The translations under genes and the position numbers were made by a program. This document shows, piece after piece, positions 46,573 to 55,700 of a stretch of 64,000 nucleotides of DNA. Numbering within the stretch: the stretch's first letter is position 1; each line of letters opens with the position of its first letter. The notes beneath the pieces were generated by a model. That model was given only the letters and a program-made list of their open reading frames with translations. It was not told where the DNA came from and did no database searches. Source of the DNA: Sphingobacterium gobiense (lineage in GTDB: Bacteria; Bacteroidota; Bacteroidia; Sphingobacteriales; Sphingobacteriaceae); the NCBI RefSeq assembly GCF_002980575.1, contig NZ_PVBS01000001.1, positions 1,860,001 through 1,924,000 of the forward strand, in the 5' to 3' direction.

Positions 46573-47178
46573 ATGGAAAAGAGTATTCCTAAACAAGTCG
46601 AGGGTAAATCCCTAGACTGTTTCAAAACCGTTGAGCTCCCTTCCCGAGAGGAAGCCACTAAATTTTTTGAGCGTATACGATCCAGGTTACTGGACGTGAA
46701 TCGTTGGAACGAGATCACAAAGGCACCTTCGGCCACTTTTACGATTATGGATGAATCCGGTAATACGATCGAGCGCCCCGTCCAAAAAGCCGACTACATT
46801 CGAATAGACATTCCGGGTCCGGGGCTCCCTTCGGCAAAAGGCTATGACTGGGTACGCGTAGAAGATATTACGGAAACTGCAGATGTCGAAGGAGCTCGTA
46901 TTCTTTTGACGTTAAGGCCCTGCCCCGACCCAACACAGGATAATACCGATACCGCACACTTCTTTACATTGTTGGCTACTTCCTCTTTTCTTGTGGAACA
47001 AAAAGGCGGTCATATTTCTTTACACTACGCCGGACGCAATGAAATAGTCAATACGGACAATACCTCTATACTGGACAACCTACGTAATTTTATGGTAGGC
47101 CTAGGAGCAAAAATGGGTGCGTCATTTCCTCAATGGAAAGCACTAACCGAGGGACTCGGCGACATTGACAATTACTAA
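46573..47178 (+). CDS. Uncharacterised protein, probably cytoplasmic
   Basis: The 201-residue soluble protein has no signal peptide or membrane helix and I do not recognise a family. Visible segments are an N-terminal helix EEATKFFERIRSRLLDVNRWNEIT, a strand region ATFTIMDESGNTIERPVQKADYIRIDIPGPGLP, a central acidic stretch, VRVEDITETADVEGARILLTLRPCPDP, and AHFFTLLATSSFLVEQKGGHISLHYAGRNE. The hydrophobic LATSSFLV and the alternating strands suggest a START-like or beta-rich fold, but this is a guess. It sits between the acidic protein and the AI-2E-type permease, 19 bp from the latter. Confidence 0.7.
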   Translation: MEKSIPKQVEGKSLDCFKTVELPSREEATKFFERIRSRLLDVNRWNEITKAPSATFTIMDESGNTIERPVQKADYIRIDIPGPGLPSAKGYDWVRVEDITETADVEGARILLTLRPCPDPTQDNTDTAHFFTLLATSSFLVEQKGGHISLHYAGRNEIVNTDNTSILDNLRNFMVGLGAKMGASFPQWKALTEGLGDIDNY

Positions 47179-47197
47179 ACAATAGATCGGTCGAAGC

Positions 47198-48265
47198 ATG
47201 GGGAAATCAATTTCTAGCGTATTACAATCGACGTTCACCTTAGTGTTAATCGTTATAATCTTGTATTATGGCAAGGGCATATTGGCTCCACTAGCCATCG
47301 CCTGCATCTTCGCTATGTTATTCGTTGGTCCTTCCACCAAAATGGAGAAGAAAGGTTTGCCGCGATGGGCAAGTGCACTGACCATGGTAAGTATCCTTGT
47401 ACTATGTCTTGTGGGACTCGGTTTCCTTTTGAGTTGGCAATTCCAAAATTTCGCAGAGCAAATTAGTTCGCTGAAACAAAACCTGACACAAGTGCTTACA
47501 AACTTACAACACTGGATACAGGAAAGATTAGACATCGATCCGGCTAAACAGCAAGCCATCGCAGAAGAGCAGATGAAAGGAGAATCTACAAACGGTTCGA
47601 CGGTCCAGCAGCTTGCATCTGGCATTTTCAGTCTGCTGGTTGACGTCATCCTGGTATTGGTTTATACCTACCTATTACTCTTTTACCGTACCCGACTGAA
47701 AAATTTTCTACTCCAAATAATCCCATCCAAAGATCGGGAGAAAGGCGTTGAAATTGTTGATTCGGTAAGCCAAGTGGCTGCTAATTACATGACAGGACTT
47801 GCGAAAATGATCGTGATATTATGGATCCTTTACGGAGTGGGATTCACGGTTGTCGGCGTAGAGAATGCATTGTTTTTTGCTGTGATATGCGGCATACTAG
47901 AGTTAGTTCCTTTCATAGGGAATTTAACTGGCACGGCGGTAACGGTATTGGGGGTGACTGCTCAAGGGGGCGAGACAGATATGATCTTAGGTGTTGTACT
48001 GATATATGGTTTCGTTCAATTTGTTCAAACGTATTTCTTGGAAACCCTTATCGTGGGAAATGAGGTTAATATCAATCCGCTGTTTACCATCTTGAGTTTG
48101 GTAGCAGCAGAAGCGGTATGGGGTATACCAGGTATGATCCTAGCAATCCCCATTACCGGTATGATAAGGATTATATGCGACCGGATCCCCCGTCTACAAC
48201 CTTACGGCTACTTAATAGGTAGCGATAAAAAAGCTAAAAGATCACTTTGGAGGCGTAAGAAGTAG
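47198..48265 (+). CDS. AI-2E family permease
   Basis: The 355-residue protein has about eight transmembrane helices. It begins SSVLQSTFTLVLIVIILYYGKGILAPLAIACIFAMLF and has a cytoplasmic/periplasmic helical loop (about 90-140) followed by the conserved ENALFFAVICGILELVPFIGNLTGT (about 222-246) and FLETLIVGNEVNINPLFTILSLVAAEAVWGIPGMILAIP region of the family. Members include a Na/H antiporter-like and an AI-2 exporter type. The substrate is unknown. The last 24 bp overlap the convergent FAD/Rieske gene. Confidence 0.88.
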   Translation: MGKSISSVLQSTFTLVLIVIILYYGKGILAPLAIACIFAMLFVGPSTKMEKKGLPRWASALTMVSILVLCLVGLGFLLSWQFQNFAEQISSLKQNLTQVLTNLQHWIQERLDIDPAKQQAIAEEQMKGESTNGSTVQQLASGIFSLLVDVILVLVYTYLLLFYRTRLKNFLLQIIPSKDREKGVEIVDSVSQVAANYMTGLAKMIVILWILYGVGFTVVGVENALFFAVICGILELVPFIGNLTGTAVTVLGVTAQGGETDMILGVVLIYGFVQFVQTYFLETLIVGNEVNINPLFTILSLVAAEAVWGIPGMILAIPITGMIRIICDRIPRLQPYGYLIGSDKKAKRSLWRRKK

Positions 48266-49774
48266 CTGGCTCAGCGGCGCTACTGAGGGACCGTTTAGCA
48301 AGCGTCCGTCTGGGGCATATCGTGCTCCGTGGCACGGACAGTCCCAGCTCCGTTCTGTGTTATTCCATTTTACGATACATGCCGCATGACGACATACCGG
48401 ATCTACGGCAAACAGTTCACCCCGCTCATCTTTGAACAATCCAATTCTTTTCCCTTTATAATTCAAAATCTTTCCTTCACCGCGGCTTAACGTTGCCAGT
48501 TCGTCTATTTCTTCCAGAAAAAAGCGGTCTTTCACAAAATGCTTTGCTACATCGAGGTTCTCTACAAGCAGGTCACCAATCGCTGAAAACGGCCCCAGAC
48601 GACCCGGCGAATAAATATCCTGAAAATCCGTTTTCCCGTGTACGACGAGCTCTGCCATCATGAAACCACCTAACGTCCCGAAAATAATTCCATTTCCGCC
48701 ATAGCCCGTAGATAACAACTCTCTGTGGTGGCGCTTTCCCGGGTAATAGCCAATAAATGGTAGCTTATCCTGACTTTCGTAATATTGAGACGACCATTCA
48801 TATGTCTTCTTATTTACGACATAAAGACTCCTGATATATGCCTCCAGCTGGCGAAAGTTGTTTGTCTCGTTATCGTGGTGTGCTGTTTTATGATCCTGTC
48901 CCCCAACTAGAAGGTAAGACTTGCTCTCCTGCTTCACGGTTCTGGAATAATGGAAAGGTTCCTGCATATCATAAACTAACGCTTCCGGGCAATCTATCTC
49001 GCGCTCCAACTCCCACACCTGTAGATAACTTCGATAAGGTGCCAGACGGAAGTTCATTACCTGTACACCAGGCGGCGTATGCGTAGCGTACAAAACAAAA
49101 TCCGCAGAAAGAACATGGCCATTATCGGTTTTCACCTGAAGCACATCATTTTTCTTTTCTACATGCTGTACGACGGTTCTTTCTCTGATTATCCCGCCTA
49201 TACCGGTGTATGCACTTACAAGTCCAGCAAGATATTTTGTGGGGTGGAACCTAGCCTGTTCCTCGAATTCGATAGCATACACGAACGAAGCCGGAACCGG
49301 GATGCTGTCCACTTCAGAACAGGGAATTCCAACCTTAGCCAATGCGTCTTTTATTGCTATGAGCATTTGTTTCTCTTCTTCATTCTGTGCATACATCACG
49401 CCCGAACAAGGAGCAAAATCACATTCAATCTTATAGCATTCTTTATTTTCCTTGATGACTGATATGGCCTTTCGTGTAGATTCAACAACAGTGCGTGCTG
49501 CTTCTAAACCATGTTGTTCAATAATAGCAGTATAGGGCGTATCAAGTACCGTATTAATGTGTGCGGATGTACCGCCCGTGGTACCGAATCCTACTGTATT
49601 TGCTTCCATGACTACACAACTCTTACCGGCTTCTCTGAGTTTTAATGCGGCGGTAAGTCCCGTAATCCCTGCGCCTACAACAATTACTTCAACGTGCTCC
49701 CTATCCGGCGATTTGGGCAGTTCAGGAAAGGTCGTCTCCTGCCAAATACTCTTGTTTATTCCATCTCTTTGCAT
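48242..49774 (-). CDS. FAD-dependent oxidoreductase with C-terminal Rieske domain
   Basis: The 510-residue protein has an N-terminal dinucleotide motif VIVVGAGITGLTAALKLREAG (about 29-49) of the DAO (glycine/D-amino-acid oxidase) family and a central SGYGGNGIIFGTLGG flavin segment. A Rieske [2Fe-2S] domain is at the end: CRH at about 461-463 and CPCH near 480, giving the two Cys and two His ligands. Proteins of this architecture occur in many soil bacteria; their substrate is unknown to me, though amino acids or aldehydes have been proposed. The gene overlaps the permease 3' end by 24 bp in convergent orientation. Confidence 0.9.
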   Translation of the reverse strand: MQRDGINKSIWQETTFPELPKSPDREHVEVIVVGAGITGLTAALKLREAGKSCVVMEANTVGFGTTGGTSAHINTVLDTPYTAIIEQHGLEAARTVVESTRKAISVIKENKECYKIECDFAPCSGVMYAQNEEEKQMLIAIKDALAKVGIPCSEVDSIPVPASFVYAIEFEEQARFHPTKYLAGLVSAYTGIGGIIRERTVVQHVEKKNDVLQVKTDNGHVLSADFVLYATHTPPGVQVMNFRLAPYRSYLQVWELEREIDCPEALVYDMQEPFHYSRTVKQESKSYLLVGGQDHKTAHHDNETNNFRQLEAYIRSLYVVNKKTYEWSSQYYESQDKLPFIGYYPGKRHHRELLSTGYGGNGIIFGTLGGFMMAELVVHGKTDFQDIYSPGRLGPFSAIGDLLVENLDVAKHFVKDRFFLEEIDELATLSRGEGKILNYKGKRIGLFKDERGELFAVDPVCRHAACIVKWNNTERSWDCPCHGARYAPDGRLLNGPSVAPLSQLLLTPPK

Positions 49775-49964
49775 ATCATCTTATTCGTTTATTTTATGTA
49801 CAAGGTGAGTTTATCCTTTTTGATAGAATGCGCAAAAGGGCTTCCTTGTTTCCAATGAGGCAGAAAACAGGTAGAATTACGTCTTCTTACGTAGTTTTCG
49901 TCTTTTAGAATGATGACGAGGTGTTGAGCGATAAAAGAGTCGAGTATTTTTAATTTTTTAGAAC

Positions 49965-49989
49965 CAGATAATGCTTTGGTTGTTATCTG
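49965..49989. promoter_or_regulatory. Short inverted repeat upstream of the PfpI-type gene
   Basis: CAGATAA (49965-49971) and TTATCTG (49983-49989) flank 11 bp. The 25 bp dyad lies 40 bp before the ATG at 50029 in the intergenic space divergent to the FAD/Rieske gene. It could be an operator for either gene or chance. Confidence 0.35.
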
Positions 49990-50028
49990 ATTGAACAATG
50001 TCTTATTAAAATTAAAAGGGTAAATGCT

Positions 50029-50589
50029 ATGGGAAAACTAAATGGAAAAAGAATCGCTATATTGACAGAAGATGGTTTTGAACAAATCGAGTTAACGAGT
50101 CCGAAAGACGCTTTGAAAAATGAGGGTGCACAAGTGGATATTGTATCTCCACGAGAAAAGGCTGTACGCTCGAAAAAAGGCGATGACTGGGCAGACGAAT
50201 ATCCGGTTGACATGCCACTAAACCAGGCAAGAGTCGATGACTATGATGGATTGCTGATTCCTGGAGGCGTAATCAATCCAGATAAATTGCGGACCAATAA
50301 AAGAGCGCTCTCTTTTGTCCGTGATTTCTTCCAAGCGGGAAAGCCCGTTGCTGCCATCTGCCACGGACCTCAGGTGCTAATCGACGCGGAGGTAGTAGAG
50401 GGTCGCAAACTCACTTCAGTTGCCGCAATAAAGAGGGATTTAATCAATGCAAAGGCACACTGGGAAGACAGCCAAGTAGTGACTGATCAAGGACTGGTAA
50501 CCAGCCGTACACCGGATGACCTTCCTGCTTTTAACCAAAAGATTGTCGAAGAATACGCGGAGGGAAAACATGATGGACAGCAGGTTTAA
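50029..50589 (+). CDS. DJ-1/PfpI family protein
   Basis: This 186-residue protein has the type 1 glutamine-amidotransferase-like fold. It starts KRIAILTEDGFEQIELTSPKDALKNEGA, with the conserved Glu near residue 17. The nucleophile elbow AAICHGPQVLIDA has Cys at about 109 followed by His, and DDLPAFNQKIVEEY closes it. PfpI members act as proteases, glyoxalases or deglycases on damaged proteins. It is followed by a hairpin terminator 36 bp downstream. Confidence 0.92.
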   Translation: MGKLNGKRIAILTEDGFEQIELTSPKDALKNEGAQVDIVSPREKAVRSKKGDDWADEYPVDMPLNQARVDDYDGLLIPGGVINPDKLRTNKRALSFVRDFFQAGKPVAAICHGPQVLIDAEVVEGRKLTSVAAIKRDLINAKAHWEDSQVVTDQGLVTSRTPDDLPAFNQKIVEEYAEGKHDGQQV

Positions 50590-50625
50590 AGCTAGTAAGT
50601 AACTATTTTTTAACTAAAATACAAC

Positions 50626-50656
50626 AAAAAGGAGAACGTCAAATGTTCTCCTTTTT
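50626..50656 (+). terminator. Terminator after the PfpI-type gene
   Basis: 12 bp perfect stem AAAAAGGAGAAC / GTTCTCCTTTTT (50626-50637, 50645-50656) with a 7 nt loop and a T5 run. It ends 38 bp before the lipoprotein start at 50694. Confidence 0.85.
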
Positions 50657-50693
50657 GCTTTTAATATTTAGCTTTGTCAAAAATTTGAACTGT

Positions 50694-51443
50694 ATGAATC
50701 GTTCGCTATTATGGTGTGTTTTTTTATCTGTCGCGATATTGCTGTCTTCCTGCAAAACACAACTTTACCATCAAGTAAATAACGGTCGATATTATCAGAT
50801 AGACACAACGATTGTTGCCGATAGCAGCATTTTGGCTTATTACGCGCCCTATAAAGAACAGCTAGAAATAGAGATGAATCGCGTCATCGGTTTCGCTGCA
50901 AAAGAACTCCCACGCGGAGGTGGCGCACAGAGTCTACTCGGCAACTTTTTCGCAGATGCATTATTGTGGAAAGGGCAACAACTCGATCCGGAGGTACAGG
51001 CAAGCTTCGCCACCAAAGGTGGTATCCGGGCAGATCTCCGTGCTGGCGATATCACGGTAGGCAACATCTTCGAGATTATGCCTTTTGAAAATGCGGTGAC
51101 CATTCTCACTTTAAGTGGCGGCGATATGCTCCGCTGGGCGGAATATATGGCAACGACCGGAGGCCAGCCCGTGAGCGGCATCCAACTGGTCATAGAAGAT
51201 AAAAAGGTGAAAGAGTTTTTGATCCAAGGGAAACCGGTCGACCTCGCGGCGACCTACAAACTGGCAACCTACGATTATCTGGCCAATGGCGGAGACTATG
51301 TCTCCTGCTTCGACAACCCGATCGCCCGGTCAGACCATCCACAACGCATTCGCGAAACGTTGATGGAATACGTTATATCTCGCACAACACAAGGAAAAAA
51401 CATTCAAGCACAACTCGATGGAAGAGTCCAAATTATTAGATAG
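50694..51443 (+). CDS. Lipoprotein with 5'-nucleotidase C-terminal domain
   Basis: The 249-residue protein starts at ATG 50694 (the open frame extends to 50643, but the lipobox is best placed here). Cys20 in LSSC would be lipidated. The rest matches the C-terminal substrate-binding half of UshA-type 5'-nucleotidases: SLLGNFFADALLWKG, TKGGIRADLRAGDITVGNIFEIMPFENAVT (with the Asn/Phe substrate loop) and YDYLANGGDYVSCF with the family NGGD motif. The catalytic half is in the next gene, which overlaps by 26 bp. Together they would make one periplasmic nucleotidase in two chains. Confidence 0.88.
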   Translation: MNRSLLWCVFLSVAILLSSCKTQLYHQVNNGRYYQIDTTIVADSSILAYYAPYKEQLEIEMNRVIGFAAKELPRGGGAQSLLGNFFADALLWKGQQLDPEVQASFATKGGIRADLRAGDITVGNIFEIMPFENAVTILTLSGGDMLRWAEYMATTGGQPVSGIQLVIEDKKVKEFLIQGKPVDLAATYKLATYDYLANGGDYVSCFDNPIARSDHPQRIRETLMEYVISRTTQGKNIQAQLDGRVQIIR

Positions 51444-52407
51444 AAGACGTTTTATTAAGCATTCGCTGGCACTTAGCGCGCTAGCGACATTCGGTGCTTA
51501 TCCCTTTGACACATTTGCTGATCTGAAAACGAAACGTTTGACGATTCTCCATACAAATGACGTACACAGCCGCATCGAGCCCTTTCCTATGGACGGCTCA
51601 CGTAATCAAGGATTGGGTGGTGTGGCACGGCGAAGTGCACTCATTAATCAGATACGTCAGGAAGAAAGGAATGTGCTCTTATTGGATGCGGGCGATATGT
51701 TTCAGGGCACACCTTATTTCAATATGTTCGGGGGAAAGTTGGAACTGGAATTGATGTCCAAATTAGGCTATGATGCAGGCACTGTCGGGAATCATGAGTT
51801 TGACAACGGGATAGAAGGACTCGCCAAACATCTCGATAAAGCTAATTTCCCTCTTTTAGCAGCGAACTATGACTTTACCGGAACAGCGATGGAAGGCCGG
51901 ACAAAAGACTACATCATCGTAAAAAAAGACGGTATTCGCATCGGACTTACCGGCGTAGGAATTAATGTAGCAGGCCTGGTAGATCCAAGCGCACATGCCG
52001 GCATGACATACTTAGATCCTATTTCGGTAGTGAATCATATTGCTAAAATGCTCAAAAAAGACAAAAAATGTGATTTGGTTATTTGTTTGTCCCACTTAGG
52101 CTATAAATATGAGGATGACAAAGTGGATGATATAAAACTTGCAGCTGCTTGTCGGAATGTGGATATTATCTTAGGTGGGCATACACACACATTTCTGAAT
52201 GAACCTACCCGTGTGCGGGATCTGGATGGCAAAGAGGTTTGGATAAACCAAGTCGGTTTTGCAGGTATACGCCTAGGACGGCTCGATGTTATTTTCAATA
52301 AAGCCACCGGAGAAAAAAAGGTAGTCGCGCAACACTATCCAATCGATCAGAGACTGGATCTTCTTACTTCGTTTTCAGACCTTACTGCTTCAGATCGGAT
52401 TTCGTAA
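51418..52407 (+). CDS. Metallophosphatase half of a split 5'-nucleotidase (Tat signal)
   Basis: The 329-residue protein begins with a twin-arginine signal (DRRRFIKHSLALSALA at about 8-23). The calcineurin-like metallophosphatase domain that follows has metal motifs LHTNDVHSRIEPF, LLDAGDMFQGTPYF, TVGNHEFDNGIEGL, CLSHLGYK and ILGGHTHTFL. This equals the N-terminal catalytic half of UshA; the C-terminal half is the upstream lipoprotein. Overlap of the coding regions (51418-51443) suggests coupled synthesis. The export routes differ (Tat here, lipoprotein/Sec upstream). Confidence 0.92.
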   Translation: MEESKLLDRRRFIKHSLALSALATFGAYPFDTFADLKTKRLTILHTNDVHSRIEPFPMDGSRNQGLGGVARRSALINQIRQEERNVLLLDAGDMFQGTPYFNMFGGKLELELMSKLGYDAGTVGNHEFDNGIEGLAKHLDKANFPLLAANYDFTGTAMEGRTKDYIIVKKDGIRIGLTGVGINVAGLVDPSAHAGMTYLDPISVVNHIAKMLKKDKKCDLVICLSHLGYKYEDDKVDDIKLAAACRNVDIILGGHTHTFLNEPTRVRDLDGKEVWINQVGFAGIRLGRLDVIFNKATGEKKVVAQHYPIDQRLDLLTSFSDLTASDRIS

Positions 52408-52415
52408 CGAAATAA

Positions 52416-52700
52416 TTATCGCACGCGCAAACTCACGATAGTAGTCCAGTCCCCAACGCCGTGACGGTTTATCGCACGAACTTTTGCAAAGACTGTCGAT
52501 CGGGATGGTACGCCTTTAATCAAGTTTTTCCGGGAACGGGTTTACTTTCACGTTTGAGTTCCCTATCCACACGTCCACGAGTCTAGTTTGCAGGAGCCAA
52601 GTTTGCTACATATTCATTGTAGGCATTTTCGACCTCTGCAAGCGGAGGCATGGGGTTAGGGAACTTAGGATTCCATTCATAAAAGTAGAGAGCCGCAACT
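52416..52700 (-). pseudogene. Decayed fibronectin-type-III domain protein
   Basis: Two in-frame remnants of one protein family lie on the minus strand. The C-terminal piece (52416-52541) ends VRAINRHGVGDWTTIVSLRVR followed by a stop, the last strands of a fibronectin type III domain. The N-terminal piece (52583 to about 52700) reads YEWNPKFPNPMPPLAEVENA and then NEYVANLAPAN before TAG. I recall about 200-residue Bacteroidota proteins that start with the block (F/N)PxFPxPxxPLxxVxxAxN and end in an FN3 domain. Here the middle (about 100 residues) and the start are missing and each fragment is stopped, so the gene is dead. The rest of the 52408-52768 gap holds only the TonB-gene terminator. Confidence 0.65.
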
Positions 52701-52719
52701 AAAAAGTCGCGACTCTCTA
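52686..52719 (-). terminator. Terminator of the TonB-dependent receptor gene
   Basis: 14 bp stem (52686-52699 / 52706-52719) with a 6 nt loop. On the minus-strand RNA both imperfect positions become G-U pairs, and a short U run follows, so it is built for transcription from the TonB gene (stop at 52769). Confidence 0.7.
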
Positions 52720-52768
52720 TATTTTATTGTTAGTGATGAAAATGAATTCGATACTATATTTATATTAC

Positions 52769-55700
52769 CTAAAAGGCATAACGTAGTCCAAGCATAGCAC
52801 TCCAAGTCGTACCTATGGTACTAGCTGGTCTGAATGGTGTGTTAACTAACGTCGGCTGGTTCTCGTTAACTTTAGCATCTTGTGTATACAACATTCTAAA
52901 AGTAGGAACGCCGTTTTCTACCCTGCGAGTCGTTAATACATTTCTTCCTGCGGACAAGATAGAAGATTGTACACCCCATGAGGAGTTTAACAAATTTGCA
53001 AAGTTAACTATATCAACCGTTAACTGTAATCTATCATTTTTCTTTGCTATATTGTTAAATAAGTTTTGTGTCCAACGAATATCAAAACGATTTAACCAAG
53101 GCATCAAGAACTTATTACGAGGAAGATACTGACCTCTGTATGATTCCAAACCATTTTCAGTAATAAACGCTTCAAGTCCCGCCTGTTGCTCAGCGACGGT
53201 AAATACTTTCTGACGCTCTTGGTCATTGTTATCTGTATAGTCCACGGTAAATTCTTCAAATGTTAACTCAGAGACCTCTTTAGGCAAATATATCAGATCC
53301 ATAGCTTGTCCATCTCCGTTCAGGTCATTGGCATAAAAATAAGAGAATCGTCCTTGGTGTGCTCCATTATAATAAACACCAAACGTTGAATTTTTGATGG
53401 TATAACTAATGTTCGCCACCACACGATGAGGAATAGCATAATCAGAGATATTCAAAACATCGTCGTTCGGGGAACTAATTACTGGCGAACCACCCCAAGC
53501 AGAGGAAGCGTTAGATCCAGCATTCGCCGACACTTCCTTTGCGTCTGAATAAGTATAAAATACAGATCCTGACAAACCATGCCATGGCGCAACAGACGCA
53601 CCAAACGTGGCAGAGAATGCATGACCTTTAGTTTTCGTATTCGTTAATACCGTTACGGCATTCGCTCCCATATCAGGATTATAACGATAAGCATCCTCGT
53701 TAGGGTAATATTCACGGTCGTCTCCCGAGTAGTTCATCCTGCTGTTAGATATTTTTCTATTAGCACCAAACTGATAAGCAGCATTAACATCCTTTGTATA
53801 TAGAATATCCGTTGTTAGGGTGACTGGTGTATTCGGAATCCTATAATCGCCACCTATACTAGTTCTCCATACTGACGGCATCTTAAAGTTATCATCCACC
53901 AAAGAAAAAGAACTTGGTGCGCCTTCTTCTGGAGTATTGATAAATGGTGTAACACGGTTTCCATCAGCGTCCGTATAATAGACTGGATTTTTAACATAGT
54001 AATACATATCATCTGGATGGAAGCGAATTTGATCAATCCAAGGTCTAACTTGATCATAGTTACCTGGTTCCATATTATTTTGAAGTACACCGGAACCCGT
54101 CGGCATATTGGTCAACCATACGAATGGAACCCGTCCTGTAAAGATACCTGTTCCCCCGCGCAATGTCAACGAACGGTCGCCGTAAACATCATAGTTAAAT
54201 CCCAGGCGCGGAGATAACATGACACGTGATTTTGGCCACTTTCCTGAAGAATAATGACGAGGGTTGCCATCAGTATCCAACAACTCTAACGCATCTATTG
54301 ACGGATTTGCCGTCAACTTGTTCATATAAATGGGCATTTCCGCTCTCAAACCAACAGTGAAATTGAAACGGTCTGTTAGCGTGATACGATCTTGCGCATA
54401 TAATGAAGCTAAACCAAAGTTAACCCGCGCGTAGGTATCTTGCCCTTCATAAGGATACGTTATACCGTACATGATAGGCGCAACTTCATTAGGAGTGCCT
54501 GTCTTAAGAAAATCTTCAACAGATGCATATCGATAATAACCGGTTCCCAAACGCACGTAGGAATTACCAAATTTCTGAACCTCAAAAGCAGCACCTCCGG
54601 TAATACTATGTTTCCCTACATTATAGGTTAGGTTATTCGTAAAAGAGAAATTATCATTGACAACATCGTTATTATAGGAGAAGAGCTCTGTACCAAAACT
54701 CATGTAGTTGTTTGTTCCAGTTGGTCCATTCGCACCTATATTTCCATCCCATATATCGACGAACGGAAACAAACTACTACTAGGTGTTCCTCTTTTATCC
54801 TGAATCTTTGAATACGTAAACAGAAACTTATTAGATAATTCTGCGCTAAAATTGGAATTTAATTCAGCGGTGAACGATCTTACAATATTTTCAATTGAAT
54901 AATTGCCATTTTCAAAAGTCATTGAATTTTCACTAACTCTATTAAAATTCGATCGCGGTCGTGGACCAGAATTGCCGTTGGCTACCTGCATAGATTCGCC
55001 ACGAAGCACATTATACCGAAACGCCGCTTTGTGTTTATCGTTAATGTTCCAGTCAATCCGTGCGAGAAACTTATTTCCTGATTGTTCAGCTTCGTTAGCG
55101 TAGCCTTCATACCGACCTGGTTCATATCCCCATACGTTTCTAAGGTGATCTCCTACTCGCTCTAAATCATCTCTACTTACCCGACTAATATTCTGGGAAG
55201 GAACAGCAACACCATTTTCAGAAGCACGCCACAAATTCGCTCCGGATGCGTTAGCTCCGGTACCAACCTCCCTTTCTCCACTCACAAAGAAGAACAATCT
55301 GTCCTTAATAATAGGCCCGCCAAGAGTAAATCCATAATTCTGTTTGGTTCCTCTATTGAAGTCTATGCTTTCTTTGTTGATCCTAACCCCATTAAGGTAT
55401 TCATTGTTCAAATATCCATAAACGGATCCGTGGAATTCATTAGTTCCTGATTTGGTTACAGCGTTAATACCCGCTCCGGTAAAGCCAGATTGGGTAACAT
55501 CAAACGGAGCGATATTAACGGAAATTTCTTCTATAGCATCCAATGAGATAGGCTGCGAGTTCCCTCCGGGGAGCGGGTTGCTGCTTAATCCGAAGCCATT
55601 ATTAAAGTTAGCACCATCAATTTGCAAGTTGTTGTAACGTGCATCACGACCTGCAAAAGAGTTGCCATTGGCTTGAGGAGTCAATCGGGTAAATTCCGTG

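Noticed and set aside
49789..49998. 69-codon minus-strand open frame between the FAD/Rieske and PfpI genes
   Set aside because: No recognisable pattern; it fills the divergent promoter region. Not called as a gene.
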